A stretch of DNA of 64,000 bases, from positions 1,240,001 through 1,304,000 of the forward strand of contig NZ_JNIS01000001.1 in assembly GCF_000702625.1 (NCBI RefSeq). Reading direction: 5' to 3'. The notes beneath the pieces were generated by a model that was given only the letters and a program-made list of their open reading frames with translations, had not been told where the DNA came from and made no database searches. Origin of the DNA: Exiguobacterium oxidotolerans JCM 12280. GTDB lineage: Bacteria; Bacillota; Bacilli; Exiguobacteriales; Exiguobacteriaceae. Positions 1 to 8,570 of this stretch are shown here, in pieces; the first letter of the stretch is position 1; each line of letters opens with the position of its first letter. The position numbers and the translations under genes are program-made.

Positions 1-122
1 TTTCCATCTTCCCAAGTGATTGTTTCGTTCGAAGAACGAGTAGAACCAGTTAAGAATTTGTACTCAGTAGTTGAATCCATAAATACAACTTTGTTGTAGT
101 TTGGGTGAATTCCTTGTTTCAT
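1..122 (-). CDS. rpmE2: 50S ribosomal protein L31 type B, N-terminal part (cut by window edge)
   Basis: The reading frame on the minus strand starts with ATG at 122 and runs off the window after 40 codons. The visible N-terminus begins [19 protein letters not shown] and continues with a serine/threonine-rich [16 protein letters not shown] stretch, which is the typical start of type B L31. Type B lacks the zinc-binding cysteines of type A and usually replaces it when zinc is scarce. A purine-rich ribosome site (GGAAGGAG) lies 10 bases upstream. It follows rho on the same strand, the order seen in Bacillus. No Zur operator is visible in the short gap to rho. Confidence 0.93.
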   Translation of the reverse strand, partial: MKQGIHPNYNKVVFMDSTTEYKFLTGSTRSSNETITWEDG

Positions 123-219
123 GGTTGATTTCTCTCCTTCCGCCCTGGTTCATTTGCTGAGCCAGAGTAAGTTACCTTCCTATACTAAACGATTTTTCAT
201 CGTCTCGCAATACCTATTT

Positions 220-1590
220 TCAAGTCGGTGTATCTGTTTTGATTGTCCGTGGTTTAGCTGCTGCCCGGCGAATCGGCTTCTTCTTTTCCTTCAACAGTTC
301 AACGAAGAATTCTTCATTATTTTTCGTATCCTTAATCTTGCGCAAGAAACTGTCGACGAACTCGTTTGATTCATTCATCGTCCGACGAATCGTCCACAAC
401 GCATCGAGTTGATCTTTCGGTAGGAGCAACTCTTCTTTCCGTGTGCCGGATTTCCGGATATCGATCGCCGGGAAGATGCGACGCTCTGATAGTTTCCGGT
501 CAAGATGAAGCTCCATGTTGCCGGTCCCTTTAAATTCTTCATAGATGACATCATCCATCCGCGAACCGGTCTCGACGAGTGCTGTCGCGAGAATCGTCAA
601 ACTGCCGCCATGCTCGATGTTCCGCGCTGCTCCGAAGAAACGTTTTGGTTTATGGAAGGCAGCCGGGTCAATCCCACCCGATAGCGTCCGCCCACTCTGC
701 GGAACGGTCAGGTTATAAGCCCGTGTCAGACGTGTGATCGAGTCCATCAAGATGACGACATCTTTTTTATGCTCGACGAGACGCATCGCCCGCTCGAGGA
801 CGAGTTCTGAAATCCGGACGTGATTATCCGGTGTCTCATCAAACGTCGAACTGACGACGTCTGCTCCCGGTACGGAACGTTCGATGTCCGTCACTTCCTC
901 CGGTCGTTCATCAATCAAAAGAATGATTAGCTCAACATCCGGATGGTTGACTTGAATCGAATTCGCAATCTCTTTTAACAAGGACGTCTTCCCTGCCTTC
1001 GGTGGTGCGACAATCAGTCCGCGTTGACCAAATCCGACTGGCGCAATCATGTCCATGACACGAACCGACAGATGACGCGGTTCTGTTTCAAGACGCATTA
1101 AACGATCGGGATAGATCGGTGTCAGTGCAGGGAAGAATAAACGGTTTCGTGCCGTGTCCGGTGCTTCCCCGTTCACTGCTTCAACGCTCAATAAACCTTG
1201 GAAACGTTCATTTTCCTTCGGTGGACGGACTTTTCCCGTGACGACATCTCCATTACGAAGATTAAAACGACGAATTTGTGAAGCGGCGATGTAGATATCT
1301 TCAGAGGATTGTGAGTAGTTGATGGGACGAAGGAAGCCGAAACCACCATCGTTTTGCATCTGTGGATTGCCGGGGATGACTTCAAGCACCCCTTCGAGGA
1401 AGTAGAGACCGGTTGATTCTGCTTGTGCTTTTAAAATCTTGAACATTAACTCACGCTTCCGCGCTTCCCGGTATTGCGGAACATTTTTTGCTTTCGCAAT
1501 TTCATATAAATCCTTCAATGTCAGGTTACCGAGTTGGGCAAGTGTATAGGAACGTTCTGGTTTATCGGTTTTTTCAGTTGGCATATGCAT
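220..1590 (-). CDS. rho: transcription termination factor Rho
   Basis: This 456-residue protein has the full Rho layout: an N-terminal helical and cold-shock-like RNA-binding region (the segment [20 protein letters not shown] is the RNP-like primary site), then a RecA-type ATPase core. The Walker A loop reads [13 protein letters not shown], and the downstream core motifs ([44 protein letters not shown]) are those of Rho. It is a hexameric RNA helicase that ends unprotected transcripts. The neighbours (rpmE2 downstream, glpX/murA upstream) match the Bacillus order, but here 2.4 kb with a secreted hydrolase, an SDR and a repeat element separate rho from glpX. Confidence 0.98.
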   Translation of the reverse strand: MHMPTEKTDKPERSYTLAQLGNLTLKDLYEIAKAKNVPQYREARKRELMFKILKAQAESTGLYFLEGVLEVIPGNPQMQNDGGFGFLRPINYSQSSEDIYIAASQIRRFNLRNGDVVTGKVRPPKENERFQGLLSVEAVNGEAPDTARNRLFFPALTPIYPDRLMRLETEPRHLSVRVMDMIAPVGFGQRGLIVAPPKAGKTSLLKEIANSIQVNHPDVELIILLIDERPEEVTDIERSVPGADVVSSTFDETPDNHVRISELVLERAMRLVEHKKDVVILMDSITRLTRAYNLTVPQSGRTLSGGIDPAAFHKPKRFFGAARNIEHGGSLTILATALVETGSRMDDVIYEEFKGTGNMELHLDRKLSERRIFPAIDIRKSGTRKEELLLPKDQLDALWTIRRTMNESNEFVDSFLRKIKDTKNNEEFFVELLKEKKKPIRRAAAKPRTIKTDTPT

Positions 1591-1722
1591 TCACCTATTC
1601 TTTATAAATTCAACAGCAAAGTTCTGTAACGTATTTAATGATAAAGCAAAAAAATCTTTTGTGAATTAAAGGTATCACATATCTACCACTTTCGTCGTGA
1701 TTTAGCGAATGGAAATTTCTTC

Positions 1723-1762
1723 TTTGTAATATTCCACGATATTATTGCAGTTATATTACAAA
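1723..1762. promoter_or_regulatory. perfect 10-bp inverted repeat in the rho/NlpC divergent gap
   Basis: TTTGTAATAT at 1723-1732 is matched by ATATTACAAA at 1753-1762. The 345-base gap 1591-1935 separates divergently transcribed rho and the NlpC/P60 gene; apart from this palindrome and the ribosome site GGAGG at 1922-1926 nothing else is clear in it. It could be an operator or a leader stem. It does not fit the direct-repeat WalR box. Confidence 0.5.
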
Positions 1763-1935
1763 AAAGCGGTATTTTGTAGCGGAACTGAAAAAACGTTTTC
1801 ACACGACCGCATGCTAAGATATTCCTGCAGAGAAAAACTTACAAAGTCGTAAGGATGACTGCCTAAACAAACACTTAATGATTTCATTATATAACTCGGT
1901 CACATAAATTTTAATTAAAATGGAGGAATTCACAT

Positions 1936-2616
1936 ATGAAACGTTTTCTAGCATCGGTCGCGACAGCAGCATTAGTGGTTTCAGGTTTTGCGTCAGTGGG
2001 AACAGGTAAAGTTGAAGCAGCTACGGTCACTAAAGTCAAAATCACAGATAACGGATTACGCGTTCGCTCAGGTGCCTCTACAAAATCTTCAATCGTCGGT
2101 AAAGTTAACGCAGGTCAAACATTCCTTTATAAAGGAAAATCAGGTAGCTGGACTAAAATTTCTTACGGTGGAAAAACACGATATGTTTACTCGAAATATA
2201 CGAAAACGTACAAATCTTCTACTTCAACAGCTAAGAAAACAACGACTTCTTCTTCAAAGCGTACAAAGATCTTAAGCGAAGCAGCAAAACATAAAGGTAC
2301 GCCTTACGTTTGGGGCGGTACAACAACACGCGGTTTTGATTGCTCTGGTTTCACAAGCTACGTTTATAAGAAAGCAGCTGGAAAAACACTTCCACGCTCG
2401 TCTTCTTCACAATACTCTTCATCTAAGAAAGTCAGCGTCTCAAGCGTTCAACCGGGAGATCTCGTCTTCTTCTCACACGGTAGCGGCATCCAACACGTCG
2501 GTATCGCGACAAGTAAGACAAGCATGGTCAACTCGGAAACAGGCGGCGTTAAATACTCTAGCTTCAAATCAGGATACTGGGGTTCACGTCTCGTCGGAGC
2601 CGGTTCTTACCTTTAA
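1936..2616 (+). CDS. secreted SH3 / NlpC-P60 peptidoglycan endopeptidase
   Basis: The 226-residue protein starts with a Sec signal peptide (MKRFLASVATAALVVSGFAS, likely cut after VEA near residue 28). A bacterial SH3 domain spans about residues 31-90 (NGLRVRSGASTKSSIVG...), followed by a Ser/Thr/Lys linker and an NlpC/P60 domain from about 110 to the end. The catalytic cysteine is C136 in RGFDCSGF and the histidine is H187 in IQHVGIA. Such enzymes cut D-gamma-glutamyl-diamino acid bonds in cell-wall peptides during growth and separation. The basic, low-complexity linker suggests wall association by charge. It is a single-gene unit with its own terminator, inserted between rho and glpX compared with Bacillus. 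Confidence 0.92.
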   Translation: MKRFLASVATAALVVSGFASVGTGKVEAATVTKVKITDNGLRVRSGASTKSSIVGKVNAGQTFLYKGKSGSWTKISYGGKTRYVYSKYTKTYKSSTSTAKKTTTSSSKRTKILSEAAKHKGTPYVWGGTTTRGFDCSGFTSYVYKKAAGKTLPRSSSSQYSSSKKVSVSSVQPGDLVFFSHGSGIQHVGIATSKTSMVNSETGGVKYSSFKSGYWGSRLVGAGSYL

Positions 2617-2633
2617 TCCAAACACTAGTGACC

Positions 2634-2661
2634 AAGCGGTTGAGCATCGGCTCAATCGCTT
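2634..2661 (+). terminator. intrinsic terminator after NlpC/P60 gene
   Basis: AAGCGGTTGAGC pairs with GCTCAATCGCTT around a 4-base loop, followed by a T run. It starts 18 bases after the stop codon. Confidence 0.9.
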
Positions 2662-2749
2662 TTTTGTTTGTTCTACGCTATCGTCTAGTTAATACCCTTT
2701 TAATACCCTTTTTTAATCAATTCAATCCACGAAACAGGAGCGTGATCCT

Positions 2750-3523
2750 ATGAACGTATTGATTACAGGAGCCTCGGCAGGCATCGGTCGCGAGCTCGCC
2801 CGGTTACATGGCATGCAAGGAGACCATCTGTTGCTCGTTGGACGCAATGTCACAAAACTGTTCGAGACGAAATATCTCGTCGAACAAGAAGGAGGAACGG
2901 CTGATGTCTTTCCATACGACATCGGACAGCCCGTCCACATCGAAGCCTTACTTCGGGCGACACAACACCAGTCGGTCGATATCCTAATCAATAATGCGGG
3001 ATTCGGATTGTTCGGCGAGTTTCTCGAGACCGATCTCGACCGCGAACTCAACATGATTGATATCAACATCCGGGCCCTGACTCATCTGACGAAAACTTAT
3101 GCACAGCGTATGCGGGACCAAGGTATACAAGGTCGGATTGTACAAGTCGCTTCGACGGCAGCATTTCAGGCCGGTCCTTTCTTAGCCGTCTATTATGCAA
3201 CAAAAGCCTACGTCTTAAGTTTTTCAGAAGCTTTGACGGAAGAACTCGCGCCTTACGGCATTCAAGTGACGGCGGTTTGTCCCGGTGCGACCCATACCGA
3301 TTTCGAAGCGACGGCCGGCCTGTCTGCTTCCCGTTTGTTTAAACGCCCCGGCATCATGGATGCGCCAACCGTCGCCAAGCTATCCTTCGATGGATACATG
3401 CAAGGCAAGACGCTCGTGATTCCTGGTGCAAGCAATGCCTTCTATGTTTTCCTGACGCGGCTCTTACCACGTCAAACACTCACGAAGATGAGCGCTTCTG
3501 TCCAAGCCCCGTTGAAGGAATAG
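2750..3523 (+). CDS. short-chain dehydrogenase/reductase
   Basis: A 257-residue classical SDR. The NAD(P) site TGASAGIG is at residues 6-13, the structural NNAG motif is present, and the catalytic YxxxK is in AVYYATKAY with an upstream serine in VASTAAF. The substrate cannot be told from sequence; the family resemblance is to DltE/YqjQ-like SDRs acting on medium or long-chain alcohols or aldehydes. It has its own ribosome site (CAGGAGCGTGATCCT) and ends at a strong hairpin, so it is probably monocistronic. C-terminal residues 225-257 are hydrophobic then basic, possibly membrane-associated. Confidence 0.9.
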   Translation: MNVLITGASAGIGRELARLHGMQGDHLLLVGRNVTKLFETKYLVEQEGGTADVFPYDIGQPVHIEALLRATQHQSVDILINNAGFGLFGEFLETDLDRELNMIDINIRALTHLTKTYAQRMRDQGIQGRIVQVASTAAFQAGPFLAVYYATKAYVLSFSEALTEELAPYGIQVTAVCPGATHTDFEATAGLSASRLFKRPGIMDAPTVAKLSFDGYMQGKTLVIPGASNAFYVFLTRLLPRQTLTKMSASVQAPLKE

Positions 3524-3536
3524 TTGGTTCACAAAA

Positions 3537-3571
3537 GAAAGACCTTTCCGAAAAAATCGGAAAGGTCTTTC
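3537..3571. terminator. bidirectional terminator hairpin, left copy
   Basis: A 35-base palindrome beginning GAAAGACCTTTCCG and ending with its complement around an A-rich loop. It follows the SDR gene. An identical 35-base copy is at 3968-4002 on the other side of the repeat element. Confidence 0.9.
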
Positions 3572-3967
3572 AGCGTATTGACAAACTATTAAGAAGCGTA
3601 AACATGCGGTATCGAGAAGCAATCCGTTCGCGCTTCCCTGTCTCGCCTCGTCTTCAAAGCGGCAATCTTCCGCGCCGCTACAGCAAAGCTGCAGGGTCGC
3701 GACCGATTGCTTTTCGCGGTTCTAAGCGATTCGAAACGGATTGCGCTCTAAAACGTCTCCATGCCCGGCTTTCCGTCACGGTATTAGCTAAAAAGCGTCA
3801 TGTTTCGTTGACTCCTACGGGAAAAAGTGCGTTTTTAACGCACTTTCAGAGGCAGGCAAGACCCTGCTCGTTGTCCGTAAGGACCAAGGAGCAACGGCTT
3901 GCGCCTCGCCCGAGGAAAGCAACGAATAAAGACACTTTTTCTCCTGATAGCACTTTGTCTACAGTCT
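3572..3967. mobile_element. composite non-coding repeat element, copy 1 (modules B + A), flanked by duplicated terminator
   Basis: A 396-bp element lies exactly between two identical terminator hairpins in a convergent gap. Outward-reading ends are TTTGTCAATACGCTGA (left, on the minus strand, 3570-3585) and TTTGTCTACAGTCTGA (right, 3954-3969), which match at 12 of 16 positions. From left to right it holds module B (about 3596-3765; includes the CTACAGC-AAA-GCTGCAG hairpin) and module A with its pairing arms (3790-3940). A related copy in opposite orientation is at 22994-23346. The open frame at 3604-3969 is a chance frame through the repeat and has no coding relatives here. No transposase is present, so movement in trans, MITE-like, is inferred. 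Confidence 0.75.
3790..3940 (+). repeat. module A structured repeat, copy in element 1
   Basis: The core runs from GACTCCTACGGG (3810) to GAGGAAAGC (3920). Flanking arms AAAAAGCGTCATGTTTCGTTG (3790-3810) and CAACGAATAAAGACACTTTT (from 3920) pair with few mismatches. Inner stems: CCTACGGG with CCCGAGG, AGTGCGTT with AACGCACT, GAGGC with GCCTC, GCAAG with CTTGC, and TGCTC with GAGCA. Other copies keep these stems with different bases. Confidence 0.8.
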
Positions 3968-4002
3968 GAAAGACCTTTCCGAAAAAATCGGAAAGGTCTT
4001 TC
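3968..4002. terminator. bidirectional terminator hairpin, right copy
   Basis: Identical over 35 bases to 3537-3571. It ends glpX transcripts on the minus strand, while the left copy ends the SDR transcript. Confidence 0.9.
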
Positions 4003-4025
4003 TTTGTTTTGCTCAGTTTCATGCA

Positions 4026-4991
4026 TTACTTGATGACGAGCTTCGGTTTCTTTTTGAACGAGTGATGTCCTTCGACGAAACGAACGGTTCCTGATTTTGC
4101 ACGCATGACGACAGAGTGCGTTTGTCCACCTTGGCCGGAGAACTGAACACCTTTCATCAGCTCGCTGTCCGTTACGCCCGTTGCAGCAAAGATACAGTCA
4201 TCTCCTGAAACAAGATCGTCCATCATGAGGATTTTTGACGGATCTTCAATCCCCATCTTCTTACAGCGTGCGACTTCCGCCTCGTCTGCCGGAAGCAGAC
4301 GGCCTTGGAGTTCACCACCGAGACACTTGAGTGCGACGGCTGCGAGTACGCCTTCCGGTGCCCCACCTGAACCGAGCAGTAAATCAATCCCTGTATGCGG
4401 GAATGCGGTATTGATTGCCGCTGCGACATCCCCGTCACCAATCAAGCGAATCCGTGCTCCCGTTGCCCGAATCCGTTGAATGACTTCTTCATGACGTTCA
4501 CGATCAAGAATCGAGACGACGACGTCTTCGATGTCTTTATTTTTAGCTTTCGCGACAGCGGCGATGTTTTCTTCAATCGTCGCATCTAAGCTGACGTGAC
4601 CTGCTGCTTCCGGACCGACAGCAATTTTATCCATATACATGTCCGGTGCATGGAGCAAATCGCCGGCATCTGCAACAGCAAGTACGGCAAGCGCACCCCA
4701 TGTTCCTTTTGCGACGATGTTCGTTCCTTCAAGCGGGTCGACGGCAACATCGAGTCGTGGGCCATATCCATTTCCAAGCTTTTCTCCAATGTAGAGCATC
4801 GGTGCTTCATCCATCTCACCTTCGCCAATGACGACCGTTCCCTTCATCGGGATCGTATCGAAGACATCACGCATTGCGCTTGTCGCCGCGTCATCTGCCT
4901 CATTCTTCAAACCTTTCCCCATCCAGCGGGCAGAGGCAAGTGCCGCTGCCTCCGTTACGCGTACAAGTTCCATTGATAGACTTCTTTCCAT
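4026..4991 (-). CDS. glpX: class II fructose-1,6-bisphosphatase GlpX
   Basis: The 321-residue protein carries the GlpX metal and phosphate signature: [15 protein letters not shown] near residues 56-70, DPLEGTN near 85-91 and [20 protein letters not shown]. It removes the 1-phosphate of fructose-1,6-bisphosphate in gluconeogenesis, opposing phosphofructokinase. The start at 4991 has the site GAGAGGGG a few bases upstream; an internal ATG (residue 7) is the only near alternative. It lies directly after murA on the same strand, with aldolase and the Fsa-like protein two genes further up, so the cluster joins sugar phosphate and wall-precursor genes. Confidence 0.97.
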   Translation of the reverse strand: MERSLSMELVRVTEAAALASARWMGKGLKNEADDAATSAMRDVFDTIPMKGTVVIGEGEMDEAPMLYIGEKLGNGYGPRLDVAVDPLEGTNIVAKGTWGALAVLAVADAGDLLHAPDMYMDKIAVGPEAAGHVSLDATIEENIAAVAKAKNKDIEDVVVSILDRERHEEVIQRIRATGARIRLIGDGDVAAAINTAFPHTGIDLLLGSGGAPEGVLAAVALKCLGGELQGRLLPADEAEVARCKKMGIEDPSKILMMDDLVSGDDCIFAATGVTDSELMKGVQFSGQGGQTHSVVMRAKSGTVRFVEGHHSFKKKPKLVIK

Positions 4992-5023
4992 GTGTATGTC
5001 CCCTCTCTTTTGCTAAAAATCGG

Positions 5024-6274
5024 TCAGACCGTTTCTCGCCATACGAGGGCCCCGAGCCCTTTTAACTTTTCATCGAACCGTTCATAACTTTGATCGATGA
5101 GTTCAGCATGATGCAACAACGTTTCGCCTGAAGCGAGCATTCCACTTAGAACGAGTGCTGCCGCGCCACGCGGATCTTTCGCCTCGAGTTCTGTCCCAAA
5201 CAACGTTTCACCGCCGCGGATGATGATGGAAGCAGTATCCTCATGTGTAATCCGTGCACTCAGGCGACGCATTTCTTGGACGTGACGAAAACGTTGTGGG
5301 TACAGCTTATCAACGACGATGCTCGCACCCTTCGCTTGCAAAAGCGCCGCTGAGATGATTGGTTGCATATCACTCGGAAACCCACCGTAATGGAAAACCC
5401 TGATATCGACCGGTTTCATTTCCCCGATCGAAGCCGTGACTGCATCGTCTGCGACTTCAATCTTCGCACCGAACCGTTCGAGTTTTTGAATGATGCTTTC
5501 CAGATGTAACGGAATGACGTTGTCGACCGTGACGCGTCCAAGGACGGCGCCCATCGTCAGAAATGTTCCCGCCTCCATCCGGTCAGGAATCAGTGTATGA
5601 CGACAGCCTTGAAGCGATTTAATCCCTTTGATGCGAATTTCATCGGTCCCTGCACCTTTGACACTCGCTCCCATGTTCGTAAGCATCGTACTGACATCGA
5701 TCACTTCCGGGTCACAGGCGGCATTTTCAATCACTGTCGTTCCTTCCGCCATGACGGCGACGAGTAACGCACTGATTGTCGCACCGAAGGAAGGTAAATC
5801 AAGATAGATGCGGTTACCCTTTAACTCTTCGACACGCATGTAGTAAACACCTTGTTCGTTTCGCATCGAAACACCGAGACGCTCGAGTGCTTTAATATGC
5901 AAATCAATCGGTCGAGGACCGATGGCATAGCCACCGGGTAGACCGACGACCCCCTGTTTAAATCGCGCTGCAAGAATGCTCATGAGGTAGATTGATCCAC
6001 GTAATTTCCGTGTCTCAGCTCCCGTCAAAGGCATTGGTTCGACTTGACTCGGGTCAATCGTCACCATATCGCCTTGACGTGTCACGACGGCTCCAAGCGT
6101 CTCCATGATTTGGATCATCGTCGTAACGTCGCCAATGTCCGGCACACCCTCAAGTACGACTTGCTGATCCGTTAAGAGTGCAGCCGCGAGGCATGGAATC
6201 GCACTTTGTTTCGAACCGCTGATCAAGACCGTTCCTTCAAGGCGTTGTTGCCCTACGATATGCAAAATGTCCAC
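5024..6274 (-). CDS. murA: MurA-family UDP-GlcNAc carboxyvinyltransferase paralogue with altered active site
   Basis: The 416-residue protein aligns over its full length with MurA (EPSP-synthase fold) and sits where Bacillus has murZ/murAB. K22 is present, but the following asparagine is Q23 (GSKQSAIP instead of GAKNSA). The loop that carries the PEP-binding, fosfomycin-targeted cysteine reads LPGGYAIGPRPID, so the cysteine is Y116 (codon TAT at 5927-5929). The C-terminal HIDRGYE motif reads LIDQSYE, replacing the conserved arginine by Q395. The arginine of GPRPID, the aspartate of GFPSDMQ and the arginine of KDPRGAAAL are kept. The frame is intact. By family knowledge it may be inactive or changed in function; a second, normal MurA elsewhere is expected. 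Confidence 0.9.
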   Translation of the reverse strand: MDILHIVGQQRLEGTVLISGSKQSAIPCLAAALLTDQQVVLEGVPDIGDVTTMIQIMETLGAVVTRQGDMVTIDPSQVEPMPLTGAETRKLRGSIYLMSILAARFKQGVVGLPGGYAIGPRPIDLHIKALERLGVSMRNEQGVYYMRVEELKGNRIYLDLPSFGATISALLVAVMAEGTTVIENAACDPEVIDVSTMLTNMGASVKGAGTDEIRIKGIKSLQGCRHTLIPDRMEAGTFLTMGAVLGRVTVDNVIPLHLESIIQKLERFGAKIEVADDAVTASIGEMKPVDIRVFHYGGFPSDMQPIISAALLQAKGASIVVDKLYPQRFRHVQEMRRLSARITHEDTASIIIRGGETLFGTELEAKDPRGAAALVLSGMLASGETLLHHAELIDQSYERFDEKLKGLGALVWRETV

Positions 6275-6301
6275 TATCCATCAACCTTTCTTCACCATCT
6301 A

Positions 6302-6949
6302 TTATTGCTGGGCTTTTTCCCAGTCCGCGAGAAACTTCTCGATTCCTTGAGTCGTCAATGGGTGGTGTGTCAACGACTCAATGACGTTGAACGGAATCGT
6401 CGCGATATCTGCACCTGCAAGTGCTGCATTCGTGACATGAATCGGGTTACGAATCGATGCTGCAATGATTTGTGTCGGAATATCATGGACAACGAAGATT
6501 TGCGCAATCGTTTCGACGAGTCCCATTCCATCTTGCCCGATGTCATCGAGACGTCCGAGGAACGGCGAAACGTATGTCGCTCCAGCACGTGCTGCGAGAA
6601 GTGCTTGGTTCGGATTGAAAATCAATGTCACGTTCGTCGTAATTTTTTCTTTTGACAATGCTGCAACTGCTTCAAGACCAGCAGGTGTCATCGGAACCTT
6701 TACCGTAATGTTCGGTGCGATTTGTGCGAGTTCCTTCCCTTCACGAATCATTCCTTCTGCATCGAGTGCAATAACTTCAGCACTGACGGATACATCCCCA
6801 ACGATTTCACAAATCTCACGGAGACGTGTATGGAAGTCGACGCCTTCTTTCGCGACGAGTGATGGATTGGTCGTAACCCCATCTAAAATTCCCATTTTAT
6901 GTGCTTTTTTAATATCCTCTACGTTCGCTGTGTCGATAAAAAATCTCAT
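6302..6949 (-). CDS. fsa: transaldolase-like protein (fructose-6-phosphate aldolase / transaldolase subfamily)
   Basis: A 215-residue short transaldolase. The start [36 protein letters not shown] and the Schiff-base lysine motif [15 protein letters not shown] are diagnostic. The family includes true transaldolases and fructose-6-phosphate aldolases, which cannot be separated here. It corresponds to Bacillus YwjH by position between fbaA and murA. The gap to fbaA contains a terminator (7071-7102), so it likely starts a transcript with murA and glpX. Confidence 0.93.
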   Translation of the reverse strand: MRFFIDTANVEDIKKAHKMGILDGVTTNPSLVAKEGVDFHTRLREICEIVGDVSVSAEVIALDAEGMIREGKELAQIAPNITVKVPMTPAGLEAVAALSKEKITTNVTLIFNPNQALLAARAGATYVSPFLGRLDDIGQDGMGLVETIAQIFVVHDIPTQIIAASIRNPIHVTNAALAGADIATIPFNVIESLTHHPLTTQGIEKFLADWEKAQQ

Positions 6950-7070
6950 TTTAATCTTTCCCCTTTCATCCCTTAAAGTATTCCCTTGAAATCGCTTACT
7001 GTTCCATTATAAATTTTTTTCGCCCGAAGTCCTAACGTTTTCCAAAAACAGTTTGCTTTCTAGATGAAAA

Positions 7071-7102
7071 AAAATGCGATAGACCGGAGTCTACCGCATT
7101 TT
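7071..7102 (-). terminator. terminator after fbaA
   Basis: AAAATGCGATAGACC pairs with the complementary run ending GCATTTT; on the minus strand a T run follows. Confidence 0.88.
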
Positions 7103-7114
7103 AAAGGATAAAAA

Positions 7115-7969
7115 TTATGCTTTGTTGCTTGAACCAAACTCACGCATCTTGCCGATGACTGTTTGTTTGATTGCTTCGCGACCTGGTGCGATGAATACGC
7201 GTGGGTCATATTCTTCTGGTTTCTCAGCCAATACTTCGCGAACGACTTTCGCGAATGAAATTTGGTTCTCTGTGTTGACGTTGATTTTAGAAGTACCGAG
7301 CGAAATCGCTTTTTCGATATCGTGTGTCGGGATTCCAGTACCACCGTGAAGAACGAGTGGAAGGTCTGTCGCGTTACGGATTTCTTCCATTTCAGCAAAA
7401 CCAAGGTTTGGTTCACCTTTGTAAGGCCCGTGTACAGAACCGAGTGCTGGAGCGAGCGTGTCGATTCCTGTTTCTTTAACGATGCGAACGCACTCGTCAA
7501 GTTTGGCGTACATAACGTCACCGACGACGTCGTCTTCTTGTCCACCGACAGTTCCAACTTCTGCTTCTACAGAAACACCTTTAGCGTGTGCATATTCAAC
7601 AACTGCTTTAGTTGTTTCGATGTTTGTGTCGATTGGGCTGTGTGAATCATCGATCATTACAGATGTAAATCCAGCGTCGATCGCTTCTTTACATTTTTCA
7701 ATGCTTGAACCGTGGTCGAGGTGAATTGCAACAGGAACTGTCACTTTCATGTCGTGAACGAGACCTTCTACCATTTTAACAACCGTGTAGAATCCGCCCA
7801 TGTGACGTGCTGCACCTTCAGATACACCAAGGATAACTGGTGATTGCTCTTCTTGAGCCGCACCGAGAATCGCTTGAGTCCACTCGAGGTTGTTGATGTT
7901 GAATTGACCTACTGCATACTTACCTTCGAGAGCTTTGTTTAACATGTCTGTCATAGATACTAATGGCAT
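7115..7969 (-). CDS. fbaA: class II fructose-bisphosphate aldolase
   Basis: The 284-residue enzyme has the zinc-binding IHLDHGSS motif near residue 80 and the phosphate-binding LVLHGGTG and NVNTENQ segments of class II aldolases. It splits fructose-1,6-bisphosphate into dihydroxyacetone phosphate and glyceraldehyde-3-phosphate in glycolysis. It has a near-ideal ribosome site (GAGGAGGATGTCATT). An extended -10 promoter and a short palindrome lie upstream, and a terminator follows, so it is probably a strong single-gene unit. Confidence 0.98.
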   Translation of the reverse strand: MPLVSMTDMLNKALEGKYAVGQFNINNLEWTQAILGAAQEEQSPVILGVSEGAARHMGGFYTVVKMVEGLVHDMKVTVPVAIHLDHGSSIEKCKEAIDAGFTSVMIDDSHSPIDTNIETTKAVVEYAHAKGVSVEAEVGTVGGQEDDVVGDVMYAKLDECVRIVKETGIDTLAPALGSVHGPYKGEPNLGFAEMEEIRNATDLPLVLHGGTGIPTHDIEKAISLGTSKINVNTENQISFAKVVREVLAEKPEEYDPRVFIAPGREAIKQTVIGKMREFGSSNKA

Positions 7970-7999
7970 AATGACATCCTCCTCTGTTTTGATCGCTGC

Positions 8000-8033
8000 T
8001 TACACGGGATCGTGTAATTTCAGACTGATTATA
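8000..8033 (-). promoter_or_regulatory. fbaA extended -10 promoter and leader palindrome
   Basis: On the minus strand TGTTATAAT (TG-N-TATAAT, -10 hexamer at 8028-8033) precedes a 7-bp inverted repeat TTACACG/CGTGTAA at 8000-8017 that would lie at the very 5' end of the fbaA transcript. It could stabilise the mRNA or bind a regulator. Confidence 0.55.
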
Positions 8034-8101
8034 ACATACTGATTCGCTTGAACGTACAGCATTTCACTCAGTTTTCAGGTTTGTGTCGACGACGTGAAGG
8101 A

Positions 8102-8479
8102 TTAACCGCTTACATCGTTCGAAATCTGCACAGTCACTTCTTTTTTCAGTTCAAAGATGTCAAACGGCTTTCCGAAGAAGGCGACGACACCGAGTCGTTT
8201 CGCTTCTTCCATCGCTTCTTTTTCACTGAGCGCCGTCATTAAAATCGTCCGGATCGGACGTCCGATTTGATCTTGATGACGCAACACTTCAATCCCTGTT
8301 TTCCCAGGCATGTTGACATCCATCAACAGCAGATCGTAATCCGCTTCGTGTAATCGTTCAATCGTCTCGATTCCATCGACCGCTAAATCCGTGATGTACC
8401 CTTGCGCCTTGAATAACTGTGCCAGTAAATTCCGAATACCTGGTTCATCTTCCGCGATGAGTAGTCTCCCTTTCATCAT
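8102..8479 (-). CDS. spo0F: Spo0F-type single-domain response regulator
   Basis: The 125-residue protein is a lone receiver domain. The acidic pocket is E10/D11, the phosphoryl acceptor is D54 in LLLMDVNMPG (same number as Bacillus Spo0F), T/S is in ILMTALS and the lysine is in FFGKPFDI. There is no output domain. In Bacillus Spo0F passes phosphate from sporulation kinases to Spo0B. The position between fbaA and ywjG is the Bacillus one. If the host is Exiguobacterium it does not sporulate, so the protein must serve another relay. Confidence 0.85.
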   Translation of the reverse strand: MMKGRLLIAEDEPGIRNLLAQLFKAQGYITDLAVDGIETIERLHEADYDLLLMDVNMPGKTGIEVLRHQDQIGRPIRTILMTALSEKEAMEEAKRLGVVAFFGKPFDIFELKKEVTVQISNDVSG

Positions 8480-8570
8480 TCACACTCCCCCTCTAGTTAT
8501 TTCCATTCTACATTAAAGTAAAACTTGCTATATACTGTCTGTGATAGAAATTTAGAGAGGATGTTCACCC

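Noticed and set aside
1763-1935. possible cyclic di-AMP (ydaO-type) riboswitch before the NlpC/P60 gene
   Set aside because: Such switches often precede wall hydrolases, but the conserved GGUGAA/AGAGGA elements could not be found.
3604-3969. 121-codon open frame on the plus strand
   Set aside because: It runs through the composite repeat element, has no ribosome site and changes frame in the other copies; it is not a gene.
5927-5929. Tyr codon in MurA as a simple sequencing error
   Set aside because: A single G to A change would explain it, but two other active-site residues (Q23, Q395) also differ, so error alone is unlikely.
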